A stretch of 64,000 nt of DNA from Symsagittifera roscoffensis (lineage: Eukaryota; Xenacoelomorpha; Acoela; Convolutidae). This document shows, piece by piece, positions 34,601 to 44,811 of the stretch. The position numbers and the translations under genes are program-made. The notes below the pieces were generated by a model. That model did no database searches. It was not told where the DNA came from and saw nothing but the letters and a program-made list of their open reading frames with translations. Numbering within the stretch: position 1 is the first letter of the stretch; every line of letters begins with the position of its first letter. Location of the stretch: positions 49,457,346-49,521,345 of the forward strand of contig NC_087064.1 of the NCBI RefSeq assembly GCF_963678635.1. The letters are read 5' to 3'.

Positions 34601-37600
34601 AAACACTATGCGCATGATTTATAATGTGCATTGTTCCATTCGGTACCAACTTTTAACGGAGCACCGCATTGAAATTTAAAAATTATATGGACTAAAATGC
34701 GTGAAAAATATTCATTTTGGTTATTTGATTGCAGTTTGGTTTGTAAGCTAGCATTTTGAGGGATTTCTTTCAGCGAGAAAGTAGTGTAGCAGATGACCAT
34801 CAAGTACAGAATTACAGTAAATCTACTTAAGGTGTCGACTGCCTTAGTTCATATCAGCATCCCTGAATGTAACTTACTCAGTTCCAAATACTCGGCCGTC
34901 ACCCCTGGATTGAGTGCCAACTGATAGTCCCTCTCCCAGATGGGCTTCGTCTTGTCCTCCTCCAACAACACCTGCTCCACGTCAATATCCAAATCCTGAA
35001 TGTTATCCGGATTGAAGTAGCCCCTACTCTCGTGAATGGGGTTGTCCTCCACTGCAAATTGGACAGCAAAGTGTGATGTAAAGTGTGATAATGGACAGCA
35101 AACACATGGTGTACTTGTCACTGCCTATCAAATCTCAAAATTGAGTCTTTGTGTCCTTTGCGGGCTGGGAAATGGTTTCTGGAGGTCGGGATTGGGGTCT
35201 ATTTATTAGGGAAATCAAACCGGAAGTAGGGGTTCAAGCGTTCTGAGGTTCTAAGCTTAAGCCTCCCTCAACTAGGTCTATAATATACTAAAATTTAGTC
35301 CACTTCCCACCGGTATTGAGTTCTAATAGGGCAATTTGCACTTCCGGGAACCGTTATCACTTGGGCCAGGGGCGTCCGAAGGGTCCGGATTTTTGCATGC
35401 CCGGGTTAAATCTTACATCTTGTATGCGCCCTATGAGTTTCATAAAGTTAGCATTCTTACTTTCCATGGGGGGGGGGGTTGTCGATTTCATAACCCTTTA
35501 TAAGTTCTGCCAGAGCTGGGTCTAATTTTTTAGGATTCGAACTATTACGAGATTGGTCATTTGTTTGCCCTACTACTTCACTAGTTAGATTTCGTTGAAA
35601 CTTAGTACGGCTATAAACAGTAGAGTTCCCAATTCTACATAATGGATAGAAAGCTTTGAGTGATATGATCTGAGTTTTACTCCTTGTGATTATGCAAATT
35701 TGGAGCCTCGGCCATTAGTAATCTGGAGTTTATAGTTCACTCAGTTCTGTAATTTCTAGTTACAAGCTTTATTAGACTGATAGGTGGGTTACCTTGGATG
35801 ATGGTTTCATCCGCCTCCTCAGGAGTATCGTTTCCGTTCGTTTCTGCAGGAGTCTCGTTCTGATCCACCTCTACTTGTTTCTCGTGCTGTGTCACCTTTG
35901 CAGGAGTCTCGTTTTGGGCTGCCTCTGCAGGAGTCTCGTTGTCTGTCGGCTTTGGATTCGACTCAGTCATGATCTCGAGCTTGATCTGCTCCCTCATGTC
36001 ATGTTTCTTGCGCTCTATTTTCTCGCTTTTGTTTTCTTTATTTTTCTGCTTCGAGAATTTGTAGATGTAGATTTTGATCAGTCTATAAAAAGTTACAAAT
36101 GGTTCATTAGTCATTTTGAAAAAAAAAATCGCTTATTTTGAAGAAAAAAAAATCATTTGCGCACAGTACCTGATTCAAGGGAAAAAGAGATCATAGACCG
36201 ATCCAACTAGACAACCTTTTAACACTACTAGACCTATAACTTTTTTAAAAAACAAAATAATTCGCATTAAATGAGTCATAAATATTCCCAATTATATTTT
36301 GCACTACGTGGTTGCATATTATTGTGTTTTCTGCAATTCGCAGAGCAGAGGGTTTATGAAAAAAGCTTTGCAGCCTGTCTAAGCATAGTACGTTCTATTA
36401 ATTCCCCACATTCCAGACTGAGTTATTTTGTTGAGCGAAGGTTTTTTACTACTCAAGGTAGCTTTTTTTGCGTCTAGAACTTTCACGTGGACACTATTGT
36501 TCCTATAATAAAAACACAGACGGGACGGCGATCTCCTTGATGTTCTGCAGCCATTGTTTGCAGGCGAAGAAGACGATGAGTTGAGTTGCCATCTCCCAGA
36601 GACAGTCGCTATTGGGACACTTTTCCAGTCTCACTCCGAACACCCGCATGTAGAACCCAGGACCACCCACGCCCCTGGAGAAGGAAGAACAGAATATCAT
36701 AGGGGTCAAAAATAGAATTGGCTTCGATTTTGGTGTAAAAATTCAAATAGCTTTTACAACTTTCTTCAAGGTGCGTATGTTTGTTTTACCCCTTGAATGC
36801 TTGAATGAGTTGATTATGGCACCTTTAATAACGCATAAAACATGCAAAATCAAGTTTAAGTTGGTTCAAAATGTCAGCATAGTATAATAGCCACCTATAA
36901 GTTACCAGGTGGTGACTGCTTAGTACTCACTTTCCTTTGACAAATGCGATGTACAGGATGGGCAAGTAGAGTTCCAGGAATGCGATCACACTGATCTTCA
37001 TGGCCAGCGAGGACTCGAACTCAGTCTGGGTCCTGTTCGCCTCCCACTCTGTCAGAGGGACTGCCAGTTTCCTCCACATCTACACAAACAGAACACTTGT
37101 GAGAATGACACCCCAAAACTCATTTCACTCAGGTCAATGTTTTTGTTTGTTTATTGCTGAATTTTTGGTGTTACAATAAAGCAACCGTTCAATCGCTACC
37201 AGGAATGAAAAAATCAAAAATTGGTTTTCGTTATCAAGAATTTTTTTGTTTGTCGTCGAGATAAAATCAAAAATCTTTGTTGGATCAAAGCTGCCACAAT
37301 AAAAATGCTGAAATTTTAACATCGGAAACAGTTGTGAGTTTGCAAAAGCTTTTAATCCAATTTCCCTCTTAACTCGGACTGAAAAGACCAAGTGTTGTGG
37401 CCATACCGTAGTAACCACAAGCATGCCGAGCAATTGGACGATTGTTCCGATCATATTTGCCATCAACTCCTCCGATCGGAAGTGGGCAATGTAGTCATTC
37501 TCCAGGCGGTGGATGAGGATCACGCAAATTGTTCTTGTGATGACCACGACAAACACCACGAAACAAATCAGAGAGATCTGAAACCAAGCAGAAACTTAAC

Positions 37601-39995
37601 CTTGTCTTAAGTGGCGTTGTGGTGTAGTGGTAGTGATGCATACCCAGCAATCACAAGGTTGCTTAGGCAAACCGGACGCTCACTGCAAACTGCATTAAAA
37701 CCCGGGTTGATCTGTCACAGATAGGTATTGCTGCTTCAAAAATACTCCAGTTTAATGCAATTTTTAGCGATGATTCAGGGAATTTTTTTCTCGAATTCAT
37801 CCCCACATGCTTATTTAAACTACAAGAAGACTACCCGTAACTGAAAACGAAAAGGTTTTGGTAAATGAATTATTGTTGAACTTTAATTTTTGAGCCAACA
37901 AGACTGTTCGTATCAGGGCAAAGCCCTGAATGTCCCGACTGCCTTTTAAAGTCTATGAAGCAGTAATAACGTGGAAAAAAATGTATAAGAAAAATACAAT
38001 AAAACGAAAAAAAATGATAAAAAGTTTGATAATTTTTTGTGAAAATCATCCCCCCACACGCCATTTAAAGTACAAAGTGACAAATTTTGCTTCTAGTAAC
38101 AATTCAATGATGGCAAATAAGCTTCCTTCAACCAATTTTAAACGATTTCTAAGACGGATTAAATCTTCGCTTACTCGTTAATAGCGCGAAATATATCGCG
38201 CGTTAATTGTCCCAAATTGACCAAAATGCCAATCTTTAAACCCCCATAACTTTACAAAAAAAATATTTTTTTCAATTTAAGCTCAAGTCAACAATACCTT
38301 CTGAATGATAAAAAAAATTCCGTCAAAAATGGCTAGTTAAAAAGTCGAAATTTGTCTGAAGAAAAAAAAACCCACCACGAACACAAATATTCCGTTACTT
38401 TCCTATCGAAAGTCTGAACAATAATATCAATTTTTAAATGTTGAAAGTTTAGCCTTATATGAAATATTAAAAGCAATAAGCTCAAATCAATTTGGAATAC
38501 TTTTTTAGTGGTGAATATTTCGCCACGCCTAAATAGTTTGCATCAAATTTGCAGCATTAAAGTAAACAAGACTGCTCGTATCAAGACGAAGCCCTGAATG
38601 TTCCGACTCGACTGACATTTAAGGTTTATGCAGCAAAAGATAACATGAAAAAATTAAATGCAATAAAATAAATTGAAAAGTTAAAATTTGATATCTTTTT
38701 TGAAACTCATCCTCACGCGCCATATAAAGTACAAAGTGATAGATTTCGCTCCAAGCAACAAATCATTTATGGCAAATAAGCTTCCTTCAACTAACTTGAA
38801 ACAATTTCTAAGACGAATTAAATCTCTGATTACGCGTTAATAGCGCGAAATATAGCGCGCGCTAATTGTCCCAAATTGGCCAAATTGGAAATATTTAAAC
38901 CCCGTTAACTTTACGAAAAATAATCACAGTTGAACTATCTTTTAAAATTTAAGCTCAAGATAGCAATACCTATCGAATGATATTTAAAAATTTCCGTCAA
39001 AAATGGCTAGATAAAAAGTCGAAATTTGTCTGAAGAAAAAAACCCCACCCCGAGCAAAAAAGTTCCGTTACTTTCTTTACGAAAGTCGGAACAAAAATGA
39101 GCAGTATGAATAAATTCGTTTCAGGGCGATCGAATTGTAAGGTTTATGTAGGAGAGCAGGAAAAGCCCGAAATTGATCCCCAAGTGAGCAAATATTCTAA
39201 CCTAATAACAAAACCAAACGACTGGCATCAATTCATTTCGCAACTCATTAATCTGCCGCGTACGCGTGTTATAAGAACGCAATATATTGTTAATTCCAAT
39301 TTGGCCAAATTAAAATTTTTAAACACCATAAGTTTACAAAAAAGTTTACAGTTAAAAGTATTTACACTCGAGCTCCAGACAACATTTTTTTTTAATGCTT
39401 TTAAGAAGTTTGTCAAAAACTTTGAGTTAAAAGGTCAAAAATTGACTGAATGAAAGAAACCCACCCAAACATAAAAGTTCCGCTTTTTCTTCGATAGTTG
39501 GAACAAAATTTTTTAAAGACTTTATTTCCGATTTCACTACTATGATTGAATCATAGAGTTCATTCGATGCATTTTAAGTTTTGAAGTAATACTCCGATCT
39601 GGTATAAAAAAGAGTTTTCGAGCTATGCGCATTACAAAAGATGTATTAGACATCATAGCTTTCCATTCGAAAGAGCACCAAATCGCTTTCTTGTCAAATT
39701 GTAACCTAACATGAATACTTTTATCATTTAATACTTTGACACTACATGAATATCAAGTTAATTTTAAAAAAAAATAATCAAAAAGAGGGATTATGAAATT
39801 CAAAACTCAAGATTTTTAAATTATTAAGATTTCGTTGTTTATTTTAGTTGCAATTACCGCAATGAGTAGTGCTCCAGTCGTGACCACCTTCCTTTTTCGC
39901 TGTTCCTTACGGGGGAAGAACGGCTCTGGCTTCCCCGTCACCGGGTTCTTCTGATACTCTGTGCACTGTCCGTAGAATGCTGGTCGGGGACGCTC
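31624..39995 (-). CDS. Anoctamin (TMEM16) family membrane protein, C-terminal half
   Basis: Eleven minus-strand exons: 39995-39858, 37577-37407, 37079-36931, 36674-36522, 36082-35793, 35051-34878, 34537-34385, 33604-33552, 33270-33125, 32331-32241 and 31821-31624. They join in phase to 571 residues ending at TAA. The order follows the family: ERPRPAF and [11 protein letters not shown], hydrophobic helices, the segment ending in [25 protein letters not shown], then [37 protein letters not shown] and AVIPDI. The acidic residues that bind calcium in the transmembrane core are present (E..E in EYLEL, E and D in EIRSD). At the helix-6 position usually Asn (NNxxE) the sequence reads QNIKE. The family comprises Ca-activated chloride channels and lipid scramblases; the subtype is not clear. 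One intron starts with GC. The N-terminal half was not found upstream. The last exon could instead splice on at GTGAAA after LYK. Confidence 0.92.
31968..32104. repeat. Decayed hAT-type MITE fragment
   Basis: It starts with CAGGGGATCGAATCCCTC and ends with AAAATCTAGATCCGCC, matching the termini and the GGGATTCGA(C/A)CCCC core of the 32390 element. Most of the interior is deleted. Confidence 0.6.
32390..32761 (+). mobile_element. hAT-type MITE (372 bp) with 8-bp target duplication, anoctamin intron
   Basis: The ends are inverted: CAGGGGCGGATTT at the left and GATCCGCCCCTG at the right. The identical octamer CAGTCGCT flanks both sides (32382-32389 and 32762-32769). An 8-bp duplication and CAGGGG termini are the signature of hAT transposons; with no coding capacity it is non-autonomous. 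The left end contains a run of about 21 G (32402-32426). Confidence 0.92.
33414..33514. repeat. Perfect 28-bp inverted repeat (hairpin), anoctamin intron
   Basis: Arms at 33414-33441 and 33487-33514 are exact reverse complements (CTAGTCT...ACTACAT) around a 45-base AT-rich loop. It lies 38 bases downstream of an anoctamin exon in transcription direction and would form a stable RNA stem in the pre-mRNA. It may be a mini-MITE. Confidence 0.9.
33703..34072. mobile_element. MITE-like element with CATTACGAGGCC ends
   Basis: The left end CATTACGAGGCC (33703) and right end GGCCTCGTAATG (34061-34072) are inverted repeats 370 bp apart. Inside are further inverted words around GTGGATTCC/GGAATCCAC. A related fragment is at 25085-25165. 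No clear target duplication was seen, so the superfamily is unassigned. Confidence 0.6.
37615..37745 (+). repeat. tRNA-derived SINE head, antisense in an anoctamin intron
   Basis: GTTGTGGTGTAGTGGTAGTG at 37617-37636 is a strong Pol III A box of the kind that starts many tRNA-derived SINEs. A B box is not clear. No cloverleaf can be drawn, so it is not a tRNA gene. Confidence 0.5.
37896..38421 (-). repeat. Copy B of the ~530-bp hairpin-ended family (full length)
   Basis: Read on the minus strand it starts TTGTTCAGACTTTCGATAGG and ends with the hairpin CAGGGCTTTGCCCTG followed by ATACGAACAGTCTTGTT. All internal landmarks are present. It lies in the largest anoctamin intron. Confidence 0.88.
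38566..39094 (-). repeat. Copy C of the ~530-bp family (full length)
   Basis: Same orientation as copy B and only about 145 bp from it. Minus-strand start TTGTTCCGACTTTCGTAAAG; end ATACGAGCAGTCTTGTT after a slightly broken hairpin. Confidence 0.88.
39100..39512 (-). repeat. Copy D of the ~530-bp family (strongly decayed)
   Basis: The words CCAATTTGGCCAAATT, TTTACAAAAAAGTTTACAG, AAAAGGTCAAAAATTGACTG and GATAGTTGGAACAAAA follow the order of the family's 5' half, with many changes. Confidence 0.6.
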
Positions 39996-40180
39996 CTGAA
40001 TTCACAAATTGCTATTTTTTCTTAAAAAATTTTGTAAGTTCTTTTTTATGATGGTTTAGTAGTATTTAGTTACCATCCGATTAGTTTATTTAAAACTTTT
40101 TGATGGATGTAAGTTCAAAACAAAGCTCAAATTTTAACAGTTGATGTTTTTGTCATAATAAAATGTCATAACATGCCAGA

Positions 40181-40293
40181 CAGGGATGGATCTGGTATTT
40201 TCTCGAGAAGGAGATTTCAAAAAATAATTTGGCCTCAATTTTGGCCTCATTTTTTTAGATCGACGAAATTGTTTTTCAGAGCTCTCCCAAATT
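40181..40293 (+). repeat. Half copy of the hAT-type MITE
   Basis: CAGGGATGGATCTGGTATTT followed by CTCGAGAAGG and GAGCTCTCCCAA matches the first 115 bases of the neighbour at 40305. It ends just before that neighbour begins. Confidence 0.7.
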
Positions 40294-40304
40294 ACTATAA
40301 AGAC

Positions 40305-40739
40305 CAGGGGGCGGATCTAGGATTTTCTCGAGAGGGGGGCGGATTTTCAAAAAAAATCGAAAATTTTGACGCCTTTTTTTTTTAGGTCGACCAAATTGAT
40401 TCTTCGAGCTCTCCCAAAGCACTGTTTTGCCCCTATTTTGGCTAAATTTTCTGCGCCGCAGGCAAGTTTTTGAAAAAACAGTCAAAAAAGCCCTTTTTGG
40501 GTACTTTTTGAGAAATTTTGACAAAAAATCGCATTTTTTTTGGCGCGCGCTCCCCCTCAAAGTTAGTATATATTGGCGCCTAAGGCGCCTTTAGAAAAAT
40601 TTTAGGGTCGGTCGGCCAAAAATGGATTTCTGAAAAAGTATCAATGGGGGGACCCTTTGGGTCGGCAGGGGGTCGAATCCCTGAGAGGAGAGGCGTCCGC
40701 ATACCCGCCCCCCCCCCCCCCCACCTAAATCCGCCCCTG
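40305..40739 (-). mobile_element. hAT-type MITE (435 bp) with 8-bp target duplication
   Basis: It has inverted ends CAGGGGGCGGATCTAGG and CCTAAATCCGCCCCTG, and the identical octamer ATAAAGAC on both sides (40297-40304, 40740-40747). It lies in the opposite orientation to 32390-32761: here the homopolymer is a C run near the right end (40708-40722). Confidence 0.92.
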
Positions 40740-40874
40740 ATAAAGACCCAATTTGACTTTACTCGTAAGTCCCGTAAAACTAACTTTACTCGAGTAAAAC
40801 TGAGTCTTTACGACTAAAAAAGGCTATTAGACTATTGAAATAAGCTTTTGTTTTATGGGCTCAAATTATGGGTA

Positions 40875-41080
40875 GATAACTATGAACGATCGTTTTCTTA
40901 CTGCATATTTATTCCCGTCGAGAGCCTCGTGGTTGAGACCGTTGAGTATAATAGTTAGTAAGGTTTGACGTCTGTTAATTTGGCGTGAAATGGCATAGTT
41001 GATTTTTGCATTGTCTAAGGGAACCGCTGCGTCCGCTGGAATTTTCTTCGTTTCAAGAGCAGGGTTTTTTTCCTTCAATT
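40875..41080 (-). other. Weak candidate coding exon, minus strand
   Basis: A 70-codon minus frame of non-repetitive composition ends at a plausible donor (GCA/GTAAGA at about 40905). It shows no recognisable anoctamin or other domain, and may be an exon of an unknown gene or chance. Confidence 0.2.
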
Positions 41081-41217
41081 GTTTGCTTATGAACCAAGTT
41101 TGGCTATTACAAGAGTGGATGCAATAGGATATACGCTTGGTGTGGAATTTAAGCTGTTTATTGCTCAGAATTATCTGGTGTGGAAGTTAAGCTGTTAAGC
41201 TGTTCATTGAAGAGAAA

Positions 41218-41822
41218 CAATTGGGATCAATTGAGCAATCTCCCCCACCCCCATTAGGCCAATAGGGGAGGGGGGATAAAGCTCAATAGGTACTTGAGAC
41301 ATGTTTATAACCACTTGAAAATAGTTTAAATGATATGAAATCAAAAAAACAGATTTCCGAACGAATGTGAGACGCCAAATTTTCAATATCAAAACTCAAA
41401 AATTAAAATCAGAGTGGAAAAGAATCAATAAACTGAGGCTTATAAAGCGACATTTTTCTGTCCTCAAAGAAGGAAAAATGTATTGCTTACAATATTAAGA
41501 TGCTGCAGAGAACAGTGTTTGATATTCAGATAGAAGGCTAGAGCATCAACCCTCGTAAGTCGCATACCTCGATCAGGCAATCCCCCAAACAAAAATTTGC
41601 AAAAATGTTTTCTTGAATAAAATTCGATTTTTTTTCTTTTCAAAATTTTTCTCGATACTCTTATAAAATACTCTTCAGACGGTCACTTGATTGCGTGGTA
41701 CGAACACATCGACTATCTACTTGCTTTTTCTGATGTCTTTTTGTAGCGGCTTACCGGGGGAAGATAGCTCAATTGGTCATTACGGGGGGGGAGGGGGATT
41801 GCTTAATTGATCCAACAATTGC
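41218..41822. mobile_element. MITE-like element with ~28-bp inverted ends
   Basis: The left end CAATTGGGATCAATTGAGCA continues as ATCTCCCCCA. The right end reads GGGGGATTGCTTAATTGATC then CAACAATTG, its near reverse complement. Poly-G/C tracts sit just inside both ends. No coding capacity; the target duplication is unclear. Confidence 0.6.
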
Positions 41823-42089
41823 TTCGCCTAATTTTGAATTCAATTTTTGTCTTTCGCACAACAAATAATGGTGCTACCCAAGGAACTGAGGCTGTACGCT
41901 TATCGAGAATGCTCCTGTTTGCTATGAATGTATACGTTTTAGTTTACCTTCAAATTATTTAATTACAATTCCTTATCCCATCTTTGGATTTACGCGTTCA
42001 CAATTTTTAAAAGGTCTACTGAACTGAATTTTTCTCGCAGTTTCACGTATGATCATACAATTTCCAATCACTAGCTTTTTTCCAGCTCT

Positions 42090-43258
42090 GTGCATATCTG
42101 TTTCACATGTGATCATTTCTGCAAACATTGCCGTTTGCAGACTATACCTGAGTCAGACATGACTGTACTTCGTCAGACATGCTATACCTGGTCAGACATG
42201 ACTTTACCCGGTTATACTGGACGTATTTTTTGTACAGAAATGATATTCGGCAACTGCTTTTCGGCTGCTCCTGCGTGACCAAAGTGGGCGACTCCTCCTC
42301 GTCGTGTCTACCTACCCCAACGCCTCCTGCACCATGTTATAAAATTATTTATGTTGTTTCTTTTGTTAGAAATAAACCATTTCTATTGTAGAAAAAAGAG
42401 AAAAAAATTATGTCACATGTCTTGTTTTTCGATAATATGACAAAATTAATCACGTAACTTACATAACGTTTCAAAACACGGAGAGAAAATTTAGTTCGGT
42501 TGTAATAAAATTGGGTCATGTTTGTGTTTACCATAAGAAAACTTATATTAAATTCCTAACTTCTATAATATTGGCTGAAATGCAAAAATATGTATCTCAT
42601 AGGAATGATGTATGGACCGAGTTGGCTGAAAAGACTTAAGTAATTTTTCATGTTTGAACTTGACATGGAAAATGAATTAATAGGTGTCAAATGTTAATAT
42701 TATTGGTTACAAGCCGTTCAGACCTTTCAGTTGCTTCTTCCTTTCATCACTTCCATGAGACATCTAAACCACCTCTCATTTCATTTCATCATGTGCAACC
42801 TAATATTATTCTAGCAAACCCTCCTCAATTGCCAGGTAAAATCCACGTAGTGCAGGGTAAATGCGAATACGTGAATAGATGAATCTGTGAATGTGTGAGC
42901 TGAAGAAGAATATGCTCATTTGGCATGAAATCACCCTGCTTTGTAAAGTATAACCAGATCTGGTTTAGGAAGGATAATGTATTATCAGGTTTGATTATGT
43001 CTGATCGAGGTATGATCATTTATTTTCAGGCATGATCATGTATGGTCACGGTATGATTATGAAAAAGTCAGGTATGATCTTGTCCGCTTGAGGTCTGATC
43101 ATGTAATTTCAGACATGAACATGTCTGGTCCAGTTATGGTCAGGCCTGTCCCAGGTGTACTTCAAGTCTGATCATATCTGACTCAAGATCTGACTTTTTC
43201 CATAACTATTTTTTCTGGTACATTTCTGGTTCAGACATGTACAACGAAAAAAGAGACA
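42090..43258. repeat. Degenerate GATCATG/TCAGACATG repeat region beside the gap
   Basis: Between 42148-42206 and again at 42925-43240, words of the type TCAGACATG and GGTATGATCATGTCTG recur every 20-35 bases with heavy change. The assembly gap follows at once, so the true repeat is probably longer. Confidence 0.6.
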
Positions 43259-43458
43259 NNNNNNNNNNNNNNNNNNNNNNNNNNNNNNNNNNNNNNNNNN
43301 NNNNNNNNNNNNNNNNNNNNNNNNNNNNNNNNNNNNNNNNNNNNNNNNNNNNNNNNNNNNNNNNNNNNNNNNNNNNNNNNNNNNNNNNNNNNNNNNNNNN
43401 NNNNNNNNNNNNNNNNNNNNNNNNNNNNNNNNNNNNNNNNNNNNNNNNNNNNNNNNNN
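43259..43458. other. Assembly gap, 200 N
   Basis: Exactly 200 N, a placeholder length, so the real gap size is unknown. Any ORF across it is artificial. Confidence 1.
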
Positions 43459-43533
43459 TAAGAGTTCTCTTCACAAATCATATGGTGAAAACATCAAGCT
43501 TATTAAGTTTGGCAAAAATTTTCAACGCATTTT

Positions 43534-43572
43534 AAAAAAAGGGGGAGGAGATTGATAAGTAGATCCCAATGC
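43534..43572. repeat. 38-bp segment identical to 44771-44808
   Basis: A7 then GGGGGAGGAGATTGATAAGT and AGATCCCAATGC are shared exactly with the right arm of the palindrome at 44741-44801. Confidence 0.9.
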
Positions 43573-43576
43573 GGGA

Positions 43577-43840
43577 ATTACTGCGCAATTTTATTTCGCG
43601 CTATTAACGCGTAAGCAGAGATTTAATCACTCATAGAAATTGTTCCAAATTGATTGAAACAAGTTTTTTCAAATAAATTCTACGTTACTAGGAACGAATT
43701 CTGTCACTTCGTACTTTATATGGCGTGCGGGGATGACTTTAAAAGCGAACATTTGTTTTCAAGCGAGCACTGCTTCATGAACTTAAAATAAAGTCGGCAA
43801 ATTCAATGCTTCTCGCTGATACGAGCAGTCTTGCCTTCGT
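43577..43840 (+). repeat. Copy E of the ~530-bp family (5' truncated)
   Basis: It carries the 3' half only: TTTCGCGCTATTAACGCGTA, AGATTTAATC, TTTATATGGCGTGCGGGGATG and the end GCTGATACGAGCAGTCTTG. Confidence 0.8.
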
Positions 43841-44329
43841 TTAAAAATCAAAAAGAACAAATTTGTTGCAGTTTTTGTTGCATGAGAACAACTGTGGATT
43901 CAAAAAAATCTTTGACCGAAAAACTATTTCCACAAATCGATGTAGAAAAAAAAATTAAAATTTGCATGCAAAAATTTCTTTCTGAAAATGTTTCTTTGAG
44001 TACGAAATTCTATTTGCGAGTGAAAAAAAATAGGAAAAGTCTTGGGCCAATTTCAGTTTTTTAATCACCAGACTGTTTTAATTATTTCAAATATTGTACG
44101 ATTTGCATTTTTCTTTACATTTGAAGTATGGAATCGTATGATAAGCATTCTCGGTGTATGGAATTTTAAGATAAGCATTTTCGGTTTATGGAGGTCAACC
44201 CAGCTTAGGAGTATACATTAATAAACCTATAATTTTTTTCAATCCTGACCTCGAACAACATCAGATAACAAGAACCAAAAGTGATAGTTCGTGTAGTAGA
44301 CATTTAAGGGAGCTAATTAGCTTGTCCTC

Positions 44330-44405
44330 ACTCAACTTGGATAATCCTTGACCGCGAATAAGTTCGCCATGCGTATGTCATTTGCAGTTAACCACTGAGC
44401 CTTAT
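44330..44405 (-). repeat. tRNA-like SINE fragment, minus strand
   Basis: On the minus strand AAGGCTCAGTGGTTAACTGC is an A-box-like word, with a weak B-box-like word about 40 bases on. The stems do not pair. Confidence 0.35.
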
Positions 44406-44740
44406 AGAAAAAACGAAAAAACGATAAGAACAAGTTGAAAAATTAGCCAAACAAGTGTTTTCAATTACGAAAATTTTTCTGGTTTTCATTTTTTTTAAGT
44501 TACTTTTGCTTATAATCTTTTTTTAGAATTTGCACATCAGCCGTCTTCTCTTGTTTTCACTGGAAAAAATTAAATTGCAACACTCCATTGTTTGGATCTA
44601 TGTAACAATCTACCCCCCCCCCGCTATTGTATCTACTAAAAAATCTCCACCCCTGTAAATAAAAACAGAAAATTCACACTAGATCCCTGTATGTAAATTC
44701 GAATTTTGCATTCTGATTGGTCGAAATATTCGCTGCATGT

Positions 44741-44801
44741 AATCTACTTGACAATCTCCTCCCTTTTTTTAAAAAAAGGGGGAGGAGATTGATAAGTAGA
44801 T
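44741..44801. repeat. Spacerless 60-bp palindrome (solo inverted ends of a MITE family)
   Basis: ATCTACTTGACAATCTCCTC continuing to T7 is followed directly by A7 and its near-perfect reverse complement ending GATAAGTAGAT. The outer word resembles the ends of 41218-41822 (ATTGGGATC...CAATCTCC), suggesting two fused terminal inverted repeats. Confidence 0.8.
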
Positions 44802-44811
44802 CCCAATGCTT

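Noticed and set aside
42270-42345. GC-rich patch that could be a first exon (minus strand MVQEALG then GTAGGT)
   Set aside because: Only seven codons, no linked downstream exon or homology; too little to support a gene.
43172-43481. ORFs spanning the N run
   Set aside because: Artificial; they cross the 200-N gap.
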